Assembly (NCBI GenBank): GCA_900768675.1
Contig: CAAGDT010000047.1
Location: 1-6,765, forward strand
Direction: 5' to 3'
Source: Oscillospiraceae bacterium
Lineage (GTDB): Bacteria > Bacillota > Clostridia > Oscillospirales > Ruminococcaceae
DNA: 6,765 nt
Both the position numbers and the translations under genes were made by a program. Positions 1-5,195 of this stretch are shown here, in pieces (the first letter of the stretch is position 1; each line of letters starts with the position of its first letter). Below the pieces are notes generated by a model, which did no database searches, was not told where the DNA came from, and worked only from the letters and a program-made list of their open reading frames with translations.

Positions 1-751
1 CAATGAGGGTGTAGAAGTACTCAATTCCTGCTTCCTCGAACTTAGCCTTGTATTCGGTTTCGTAAATCTCAGCGAAAATGTCCTTGAAGGTGTGGTCGTA
101 CTTCTTGGAGATTGTATCCTTTGTTGCAAACCATAAATCCTGCTTTGTATCAATTGCGAAGTTGAAGCAGGCTCTTGCAAAGGAAGCAATGCTTGCGTCT
201 ATGTTGTGCAGACCCTGAATGATACCGTCGCTGCCCTTTAACTCATGAATAAGCGCACGGGTTTCCTTGCCGTTTTCGTCTGTAACTACAAGCTCAGCCT
301 TGCTGCCGTCCGGAACCTTCATTTCCGTGTTCTTGTAAACGTCGCCGTAAGCGTGACGGGCAATTGTTATAGGCTTTCTCCAGGTGGGGATAAGGGAGTT
401 GATGCCCTTAACGATAATCGGCGCTCTGAAAACTGTACCGTCAAGGATTGCACGGATAGTACCGTTAGGAGACTTCCACATTTCCTTTAAGGAATACTCG
501 GTCATTCTCTGTGCGTTAGGTGTGATTGTAGCGCACTTAACCGCAACGCCGTATTTCTTTGTGGCATTAGCGCTGTCGATAGTAACCTGGTCGTTGGTCT
601 CGTTTCTGTGAACGAGTCCAAGGTCGTAATAATCGGTTTTCAGGTCAACGTAAGGGCAGATAAGAATGTCCTTTATCATTTTCCATATAATTCTGGTCAT
701 TTCGTCCCCGTCCATCTCAACAAGCGGGGTTTTCATTTCAATTTTAGCCAT
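1..751 (-). CDS. icd: NADP-type isocitrate dehydrogenase, N-terminal 250 residues (cut by left edge)
   Basis: Oxidatively decarboxylates isocitrate to 2-oxoglutarate with reduction of NAD(P), in the cytoplasm. The translation follows the homodimeric eukaryote-like (type II) family so closely that human IDH1 numbering almost applies: EMDGDEMTRIIW (12-23), KCATITP (72-78) with T77 and R82, KSPNGTIR (93-100), FR (108-109) and ARHAYGD (131-137) with Y139. These include the isocitrate-binding S94, N96, R100, R109 and R132. The catalytic Lys equivalent is K211 in ATKDTI, followed by KKYDHTFKDIF. The family is about 400 residues, so some 150 are missing, including the metal-binding aspartates and the residues that set NADP versus NAD preference; NADP is therefore inferred from family. 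The start at 751 is supported by GGAGGT eight bases upstream. It is the last visible gene of the acn unit, 19 bases after the three-helix membrane protein gene. Confidence 0.96.
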   Translation of the reverse strand, partial: MAKIEMKTPLVEMDGDEMTRIIWKMIKDILICPYVDLKTDYYDLGLVHRNETNDQVTIDSANATKKYGVAVKCATITPNAQRMTEYSLKEMWKSPNGTIRAILDGTVFRAPIIVKGINSLIPTWRKPITIARHAYGDVYKNTEMKVPDGSKAELVVTDENGKETRALIHELKGSDGIIQGLHNIDASIASFARACFNFAIDTKQDLWFATKDTISKKYDHTFKDIFAEIYETEYKAKFEEAGIEYFYTLI

Positions 752-759
752 AGGTATGT

Positions 760-765
760 ACCTCC
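760..765 (-). promoter_or_regulatory. Ribosome binding site of icd
   Basis: GGAGGT on the minus strand, eight bases before the ATG at 751. It fixes the icd start and lies wholly in the 19-base gap after the stop codon of the upstream membrane protein gene. Confidence 0.85.
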
Positions 766-770
766 GTTTT

Positions 771-1094
771 TTACTTTCTGATACTTACAATCAATACACA
801 AACTGCAATTACAGCTGTAAACAATAAGACTATTAAAAAATTTTTAACTACGCTGACAATTAAACTTTGTCTGTCAACGAGCAGGCTTTTTATCATTCCG
901 CCTAAAAAGCAGAATACTGCCGCAAGAGTTAAGAATAACGTACCCGGGAGTGATAAGGTCATCGCTATGACTGCCGCAATAACTGCGCCTATGATATGAG
1001 GAAGAAAAAGCAGAAATAATCCTATTTTCCCGCCGGTTTCAAGTGCGTCATCAATTTCGTACCTTATCTCTGAAACAATCTCCCGTAATCCCAT
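771..1094 (-). CDS. Small three-helix membrane protein of unknown function
   Basis: A 107-residue protein that I do not recognise. A short amphipathic, charged N-terminus (about 1-23, MGLREIVSEIRYEIDD) precedes three strongly hydrophobic stretches at about 24-48, 51-70 and 84-105. A short polar loop, VDRQS (73-77), lies between the last two, and the protein ends in IRK. The overall look resembles small holin-like or YtxH/phage-holin-type membrane proteins, but no family motif is visible and that resemblance is weak. It sits between acn and icd in the same direction, with its stop only 19 bases from the icd start, so it is almost certainly co-transcribed with icd. Its ribosome site, AAGGAG at 1099-1104, is four bases from the ATG, which is close. 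A role linked to citrate or isocitrate metabolism is possible from position alone. Confidence 0.82.
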   Translation of the reverse strand: MGLREIVSEIRYEIDDALETGGKIGLFLLFLPHIIGAVIAAVIAMTLSLPGTLFLTLAAVFCFLGGMIKSLLVDRQSLIVSVVKNFLIVLLFTAVIAVCVLIVSIRK

Positions 1095-1098
1095 AATT

Positions 1099-1104
1099 CT
1101 CCTT
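1099..1104 (-). promoter_or_regulatory. Ribosome binding site of the three-helix membrane protein
   Basis: AAGGAG on the minus strand, only four bases from the ATG at 1094, shorter than the other ribosome sites here (6-8 bases). No later in-frame ATG has a better site, so the 1094 start is kept. The rest of the 56-base gap up to 1150 shows no hairpin or promoter I can support. Confidence 0.7.
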
Positions 1105-1150
1105 AAATCTGTCCCTGCTCCGGTTTATCAGTCAATAGTCCTGTTTTTTA

Positions 1151-1342
1151 TCAGAAGCTGTAATCCTCTTCGGAATCCTCCCCGGAACAGTCCTCCGTAT
1201 CCTCAGGGACATTTCCGTAATTATTCACGGTAGTATTTCCGTTATTGCAGCCGAAGCTTCCGCTTGCTCCCATGAACTGCCCCACTATAATACCTGCAAA
1301 AAAAGCGGCGGCAGCCATAAATACAGCAGTTAACTTGTTCAT
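1151..1342 (-). CDS. 63-residue single-pass membrane peptide with acidic tail, function unknown
   Basis: A short protein with a Lys near the N-terminus and one hydrophobic, Ala/Gly-rich helix at about 5-24 containing small-xxx-small spacing (AGIIVGQFMG). A Gly/Asn/Thr-rich stretch follows (GCNNGNTTVNNYGN, 31-44), then a strongly acidic tail (about 47-61) ending YSF. There are two cysteines, C32 and C52. The charge pattern suggests an N-terminal anchor with the polar tail outside the membrane, though cleavage as a signal peptide cannot be ruled out. No lipobox is present. I do not recognise a family. It is very likely a real gene: it has a good ribosome site (GAAAGGA, six bases from the ATG), lies 16 bases after the acn stop and keeps the direction of its neighbours. 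The Asn/Asp-rich, acidic tail is unlike the neighbouring enzymes. Confidence 0.78.
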   Translation of the reverse strand: MNKLTAVFMAAAAFFAGIIVGQFMGASGSFGCNNGNTTVNNYGNVPEDTEDCSGEDSEEDYSF

Positions 1343-1348
1343 TTTATA

Positions 1349-1355
1349 TCCTTTC
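1349..1355 (-). promoter_or_regulatory. Ribosome binding site of the 63-residue peptide
   Basis: GAAAGGA on the minus strand, six bases before the ATG at 1342, located just after the acn stop codon (1359-1361). The 18-base context from CCGAAAGGAT through the ATG matches that of the divergent lipoprotein gene at 16 of 18 positions. Confidence 0.75.
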
Positions 1356-1358
1356 GGT

Positions 1359-3290
1359 TTACTTTCCGTTCTTTGTGAAGTTAAGCAGTCCGCCTGCTAA
1401 AATCATTCCCTTGCCTCTTTCGGAAAGCTCAAGAGTGGTCTTGATTTCGGTGCCCTTTGTAACGTTCTTGACGATAATCTCGCTGCCGTTCTCAATAGCC
1501 GCCTTAACCTCCGGGATTACAAGGCTGTCGCCCTGGTCGATTGTATCGTAATCCGCCTCGTTTGCGAAGGTAAGGGGCAGGATACCGTTGTTGATAAGAT
1601 TCTGCTTATGGATACGGGCAAAGGACTTGCAGATAATCGCCTTTACGCCAAGGTAAAGGGGAGCAAGAGCAGCATGCTCTCTTGAAGAGCCCTGTCCATA
1701 GTTTGAGCCGCCTACGATAATGGACTTGCCCGCTTCCTTGGCACGCTTCGGGAAGGTTTCGTCGCAAACCGTGAAGCAGTACTCTGAAATTGCGGGGATG
1801 TTTGAACGTAAGGGGAGAATCTTTGCGCCTGCGGGCATAATGTGGTCGGTGGTGATGTTGTCCCCTACCTTTAAGGTAACGCCTGCCTCGATTGTTTCGG
1901 GGAGAGGGCTGTTTACAGGGAAGGGCTTGATGTTGGGACCTCTTAAAATCTCAACGCTTCCTGCCTCCTCGGGAGAAGCGGGAGGAGTAACCATATTATC
2001 GTTGATTGCAAAGCGCTCAGGCATTACATAAGGCGGCATTGCGCCGATTGTTCTGGGGTCGGTAAGTACGCCTGTAATTGCGGAAATTGCGGCGGTTTCA
2101 GGGGAAACAAGATAAATCTGTCCGTCCTTTGTTCCGCTTCTGCCCTCAAAGTTTCTGTTGAAGGTACGAAGCGAAATACCCTTTGAGTTGGGGGACTGTC
2201 CCATACCGATGCAGGGACCGCAAGCACATTCGAGAATACGGGCGCCTGCGTCAATAAGGTCTGAAAGTGCGCCGCACTGCGCCATCATATTGTAAACCTG
2301 CTTTGAACCGGGAGCGATTGCAAGGCTTACGTCGGGGTGAACCGTCTTGCCCTTTAAGATATGTGCAACCTTAAGTAAATCCTGTAAGGAGGAGTTTGTG
2401 CAGGAACCAATACATACCTGGTCAACCTTGATTGCGCCGATTTCGTCAAGGGTCTTGACGTTGTCGGGGCTGTGGGGGCAGGCAGCAAGAGGCGTAAGCT
2501 CGGAGAGGTTTATCTCAACAACCTTGTCGTAAACTGCGTCCGGGTCAGCCGCCAGCGGAACATAGTCCTCTTCTCTGCCCTGCGCCTTTAAAAAGGCTCT
2601 TGTTGTTTCGTCGGAGGGGAAAATCGAGGTTGTAGCGCCAAGCTCTGCGCCCATATTTGTAATAGTTGCTCTTTCGGGAACGGAAAGGTACTTTACTCCC
2701 TCGCCGGAGTATTCCATAACCTTACCAACGCCGCCCTTTACGGAAAGAGTCTGTAAAACCTTTAAAATAACGTCCTTTGCGGAAACCCAGTCGTTAAGCT
2801 TACCTGTAAGCTTAATATTTACTACCTCGGGCATTGTGATATAGTAAGCGCCGCCGCCCATAGCTACCGCAACGTCAAGTCCGCCTGCACCGCAGGCAAA
2901 CATTCCTATACCGCCGCCTGTGGGGGTATGGCTGTCGGAGCCGATAAGGGTCTTTCCGGGCTTTCCGAAGCGCTCGAGGTGAACCTGATGGCAGATTCCG
3001 TTACCCGGGCGGGAGAACCAAATTCCGTGCTTTTTGGCAACACTGCCGATAAAACGATGGTCGTCTGCGTTTTCAAAGCCTGACTGGAGAGTGTTATGGT
3101 CTATATAGGCAACGGAACGCTCCGTCTTTACCCTGTCCACTCCCATAGCTTCAAACTGAAGGTATGCCATTGTACCCGTTGCGTCCTGAGTAAGAGTCTG
3201 GTCTATTCTCAGTCCTATTTCGGAGCCTTTTTTCATCTCGCCGTCAACGATATGCTCCTTGATGATTTTTTCAGTTAATGTCAATCCCAT
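1359..3290 (-). CDS. acn: Aconitate hydratase (aconitase), short Aquifex-type
   Basis: Interconverts citrate and isocitrate through cis-aconitate using a [4Fe-4S] cluster, in the cytoplasm. At 643 residues it fits the short bacterial aconitase branch rather than the roughly 900-residue AcnA/IRP type. The three cluster cysteines are C297 (IGSCTNS) and C357/C360 (CGPC). Other active-site signatures are DH at 64-65, SDSHTPTGG (118-126), GDNITTDHIMPAG (477-489) and YGQGSSREH (531-539), where S535 matches the catalytic serine and R537 the substrate-binding arginine of mitochondrial aconitase. Domains 1-3 run to about 415, a linker to about 470, and the swivelling C-terminal domain to 643. The start is placed at 3290, not at the in-frame ATG at 3308: AAGGAGG lies eight bases before 3290, whereas nothing like a ribosome site precedes 3308. 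It is the first gene of the unit leading to icd, which uses its product. Confidence 0.97.
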   Translation of the reverse strand: MGLTLTEKIIKEHIVDGEMKKGSEIGLRIDQTLTQDATGTMAYLQFEAMGVDRVKTERSVAYIDHNTLQSGFENADDHRFIGSVAKKHGIWFSRPGNGICHQVHLERFGKPGKTLIGSDSHTPTGGGIGMFACGAGGLDVAVAMGGGAYYITMPEVVNIKLTGKLNDWVSAKDVILKVLQTLSVKGGVGKVMEYSGEGVKYLSVPERATITNMGAELGATTSIFPSDETTRAFLKAQGREEDYVPLAADPDAVYDKVVEINLSELTPLAACPHSPDNVKTLDEIGAIKVDQVCIGSCTNSSLQDLLKVAHILKGKTVHPDVSLAIAPGSKQVYNMMAQCGALSDLIDAGARILECACGPCIGMGQSPNSKGISLRTFNRNFEGRSGTKDGQIYLVSPETAAISAITGVLTDPRTIGAMPPYVMPERFAINDNMVTPPASPEEAGSVEILRGPNIKPFPVNSPLPETIEAGVTLKVGDNITTDHIMPAGAKILPLRSNIPAISEYCFTVCDETFPKRAKEAGKSIIVGGSNYGQGSSREHAALAPLYLGVKAIICKSFARIHKQNLINNGILPLTFANEADYDTIDQGDSLVIPEVKAAIENGSEIIVKNVTKGTEIKTTLELSERGKGMILAGGLLNFTKNGK

Positions 3291-3298
3291 CAGATTAA

Positions 3299-3305
3299 CC
3301 TCCTT
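3299..3305 (-). promoter_or_regulatory. Ribosome binding site that decides the acn start
   Basis: AAGGAGG on the minus strand, eight bases before the ATG at 3290. It lies inside the first codons of the longer reading frame that begins at 3308, which argues that the longer start is an artefact and the real protein begins MGLTLTEK. Confidence 0.9.
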
Positions 3306-3310
3306 CATTT

Positions 3311-3324
3311 TGTTCTATGTTCTA
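3311..3324. repeat. Perfect tandem 7-base duplication at the acn transcription start
   Basis: TGTTCTA occurs twice in a row on the plus strand (3311-3317 and 3318-3324). It touches the -10 box and covers the expected acn start point. This placement would suit a repressor site, but the unit is short and could be chance. Confidence 0.5.
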
Positions 3325-3352
3325 TTGTACTATAAATAAGTGGATTTGTCAA
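3324..3352 (-). promoter_or_regulatory. Housekeeping (SigA-type) promoter for the acn unit
   Basis: On the minus strand TTGACA (3347-3352) is followed by a 17-base spacer and TACAAT (3324-3329): a perfect -35 and a one-mismatch -10. The expected transcription start near 3317 gives a leader of only about 25 bases before the acn ATG at 3290. That is too short for a riboswitch or attenuator, so control would be at the promoter. Confidence 0.88.
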
Positions 3353-3359
3353 GAAAAAA

Positions 3360-3393
3360 ACAATATGCTGAAGCCCTAATATGCGCATATTGT
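3360..3393. repeat. Inverted repeat with inner palindrome upstream of the acn promoter (possible operator)
   Basis: Perfect nine-base arms ACAATATGC (3360-3368) and GCATATTGT (3385-3393) are separated by 16 bases. The right arm also belongs to a 14-base perfect palindrome, AATATGCGCATATT (3378-3391), so the motif AATATGC occurs three times. The block starts seven bases upstream of the acn -35 box, a usual place for an activator or regulator site. No particular regulator can be named. Confidence 0.55.
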
Positions 3394-3404
3394 ATTGTTA
3401 TTCC

Positions 3405-3451
3405 TGAACAAATTTTCATATTTTTGCCAAATATGAACAAAATATTGCCAA
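3405..3451. repeat. Nested inverted and direct repeats upstream of the lipoprotein promoter (possible operator)
   Basis: TTCATATTT (3415-3423) and AAATATGAA (3429-3437) form a perfect nine-base inverted repeat around TTGCC. Overlapping it are two direct repeats: TGAACAAA at 3405-3412 and 3434-3441, and TTGCCAA at 3424-3430 and 3445-3451. The last copy ends five bases before the plus-strand -35 box. The stem is all A/T apart from one pair per arm and lacks a following T-run, so it is not a terminator. Confidence 0.5.
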
Positions 3452-3456
3452 TTCTA

Positions 3457-3485
3457 TTGACTTGCAGTAATTCCGATGTTATAAT
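3457..3485 (+). promoter_or_regulatory. Housekeeping (SigA-type) extended -10 promoter for the GHL10 gene pair
   Basis: TTGACT (3457-3462), a 17-base spacer and a perfect TATAAT (3480-3485), with TG at 3477-3478 making an extended -10 (TGTTATAAT). The expected start near 3492 leaves a leader of about 45 bases before the ATG at 3538, with no visible structure. Confidence 0.88.
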
Positions 3486-3524
3486 GTAAGATGTATATTT
3501 ATGTGCATTGTTTTTTCTTGTCCC

Positions 3525-3531
3525 GAAAGGA
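3525..3531 (+). promoter_or_regulatory. Ribosome binding site of the GHL10 lipoprotein gene
   Basis: GAAAGGA, six bases before the ATG at 3538. It lies inside a longer frame opening with TTG at 3508, which has no ribosome site of its own. The ATG also gives a classical lipoprotein signal peptide, so it is the chosen start. Confidence 0.85.
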
Positions 3532-3537
3532 TTTATA

Positions 3538-5184
3538 ATGAAAATCATACCTTTACATATAAAACATATAGCTTCTCTGCTCCTTGCGGCGGCGGTTATG
3601 CTTTGCTCCTGCAAGAGCCTTGAAGTAAGCGAAATTCCCGAAAGAACCGTTTCAAACGGAAATTTCGGCGGAATAGCCTTTGATACCGGGGCTAAAACAG
3701 CAGAAACCGCCCTGCCTATTCCGCAGAAAACCACCGCTTTTCAGTCCGAAGAAACGGAGTTTTCCGAGGAAAGTACCACAATTCCCCCGGAAATCACGGC
3801 GGCTGAGAGTGAAAGCAGCACAACAACCGAAGCTGCAACGCAAAAGCCCGTAACAACCACTTCTGCCACAAAAGCAACAACCACAAAGGCGGCGACAACC
3901 AAGCCCGCAGAAACTACCGCAAAAACAACGGCAAAAACCACAACAGCGGCAACCACCGAAAAAACAACAGCCGTTACAACCACCACAACAGCGGAAAAAA
4001 GCACTACTGCCCCAAAAACGGAAGAAGAGACAACAGAAGCTCCGGCTTCCGGCAGAAATTACCCGAAAAACAGCTATTCCGCCCTTAATTACAGCGAAGT
4101 CAAGGGCGTGTGGATTTCATATATCGAGATAAACAACCTGCTTAAGGGCAAGAACAGGTCGGAGTTCCGGAAGGCGGCAGGACAGCTTTACGACAACTGC
4201 CTTTCCCTGGGTCTTAACACGGTTTACGTCCATGTCAGAGCCTACGGTGACGCCTTCTATTACTCGGATTTGTACCCCTTCAGCAAGTATGTAAGCGGCT
4301 CACTCGGCGTAAAAACCGACTACGACCCGCTTGAAATCCTTATCGAGGAAGCCCACGACAGAGGGCTGTCCTTTCAGGCGTGGATTAATCCTTTGCGATT
4401 ATGTGCAAGCGGCGATATGCCCTATGTTTCCACTTCCTACCCGATAGGAAGCTGGTACAAAAACGCTGATTACAAGGGAAAATATATCGTGAACGTGAAC
4501 GGAACATGGTATCTTAACCCGGCTTACAGCGAAACAATAAAGCTGGTTGGCGACGGCGTTCGGGAGATTGTTTCGGGCTACGACGTTGACGGAATACATA
4601 TCGACGACTATTTCTACCCCACCACCGACGCTTCATTTGACTCCGCCGCATTCATAAACAGCGGAAAATCCTCACTTTCCGCTTTCAGAATCGCCAACTG
4701 CAACAACCTCGTGCGGGAAATCTACAACGCAACCCACGAGTGCAGCAGCACGGCGGTTTTCGGCGCAAGCACCCAAGGGAATATGAACAACAACATAACC
4801 CAGCTCTACGCCGATGCGGAAAGCTGGTGCAAGGACGGCTATATCGACTACTTTGCGCCCCAGATTTACTACGGCTTTGAAAACTCGGGTCAGCCCTTCA
4901 AAACCTGCGTTGACAGCTGGTGCGACCTTGTAAAAGGCACAAACGTTAAGCTTTATATCGGTCTTGCTCTTTATAAGATAGGGCAGGAGGATAAATGGGC
5001 GGGCAGCGGTCAATATGAGTGGCAGAATACTTCCACTATGATTAAGCGGCAGATTGAGTACTCCTTCGGCAAGAAGAACTGCTCGGGAATTGTGCTGTAC
5101 TGCTATAACTACCTGTTCTCAACCGGGTATCACACTGCGGCGATACAGAAGGAAATCGACAATTTCAAGGATTTACTGATTTAA
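3538..5184 (+). CDS. Lipoprotein with Thr-rich linker and GHL10 (DUF187) glycoside hydrolase-like domain
   Basis: A 548-residue exported protein. Residues 1-25 are a lipoprotein signal: basic start, hydrophobic LLLAAAVML and the lipobox LCSC, with C25 the likely lipidated residue. A polar stretch and a Thr-rich spacer (about 80-170) then hold the enzyme domain away from the membrane. The GHL10 TIM-barrel-like domain spans about 188-545: GVWISY (190-195), LGLNTVYVHVRAYGDA (224-239), AWINPLRL (281-288), WYLNP (324-328), DVDGIHIDDYFYP (349-361) with D356/D357, FRIANCNNLVREIY (383-396) and DYFAPQIYYGF (437-447). The characterised relative E. coli DigH (YddW), also a lipoprotein, cleaves peptidoglycan glycans stripped of stem peptides. 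A wall-glycan hydrolase role is therefore plausible here, but the substrate is inferred. It is the first gene after its own promoter, with a second GHL10-like gene 11 bases downstream. Confidence 0.92.
   Translation: MKIIPLHIKHIASLLLAAAVMLCSCKSLEVSEIPERTVSNGNFGGIAFDTGAKTAETALPIPQKTTAFQSEETEFSEESTTIPPEITAAESESSTTTEAATQKPVTTTSATKATTTKAATTKPAETTAKTTAKTTTAATTEKTTAVTTTTTAEKSTTAPKTEEETTEAPASGRNYPKNSYSALNYSEVKGVWISYIEINNLLKGKNRSEFRKAAGQLYDNCLSLGLNTVYVHVRAYGDAFYYSDLYPFSKYVSGSLGVKTDYDPLEILIEEAHDRGLSFQAWINPLRLCASGDMPYVSTSYPIGSWYKNADYKGKYIVNVNGTWYLNPAYSETIKLVGDGVREIVSGYDVDGIHIDDYFYPTTDASFDSAAFINSGKSSLSAFRIANCNNLVREIYNATHECSSTAVFGASTQGNMNNNITQLYADAESWCKDGYIDYFAPQIYYGFENSGQPFKTCVDSWCDLVKGTNVKLYIGLALYKIGQEDKWAGSGQYEWQNTSTMIKRQIEYSFGKKNCSGIVLYCYNYLFSTGYHTAAIQKEIDNFKDLLI
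3775..4047 (+). repeat. Low-complexity Thr-rich linker coding region
   Basis: Codons for residues 80-170 of the lipoprotein. About 37 of 91 residues are Thr, mixed with Ala, Lys, Glu and Ser, in irregular units such as ATTTKAATTKPAETTAKTT. The DNA is dominated by ACA/ACC and AAA codons and is C- and A-rich on the plus strand. Such spacers are common between lipid anchors or modules and catalytic domains in Ruminococcus-like secreted proteins, and may be O-glycosylated. The near-repeats make length variation between strains likely. Confidence 0.85.
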
Positions 5185-5187
5185 GGA
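5183..5187 (+). promoter_or_regulatory. Ribosome binding site of the second GHL10-like gene
   Basis: AAGGA overlaps the TAA stop of the lipoprotein gene and lies eight bases before the ATG at 5196. This supports translation of both genes from one message. Confidence 0.8.
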
Positions 5188-5195
5188 CGTTTACT

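Noticed and set aside
245..611. Two overlapping plus-strand frames opposite icd
   Set aside because: They are shadows of the strongly conserved icd coding strand.
771..1094. Phage holin, as a sign of prophage
   Set aside because: Only general hydrophobicity suggests it. No phage gene is nearby and the gene sits in a metabolic operon.
1720..2532. Plus- and minus-strand frames inside acn
   Set aside because: The aconitase frame carries all expected motifs through this region without a break, so the others are shadows.
3291..3323. Riboswitch or attenuator in the acn leader
   Set aside because: The predicted leader is only about 25 bases, too short for any known riboswitch.
3415..3437. Hairpin as an intrinsic terminator
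   Set aside because: The stem is almost all A/T and has no T-run after it. No gene ends nearby; it sits between divergent promoters.
3330..3734. Minus-strand 134-residue frame crossing the divergent promoters
   Set aside because: It covers both predicted promoters and the start of the lipoprotein gene, has no ribosome site and shows no protein-like pattern.
3741..4004. Minus-strand Val-rich hydrophobic frame that looks like a membrane protein
   Set aside because: It is the antisense of the Thr-rich linker codons, has no ribosome site and lies inside a well-supported gene.
3775..4047. CRISPR-like or tandem repeat array
   Set aside because: Units are irregular, in frame and encode a Thr-rich linker; there are no constant repeats with unique spacers.
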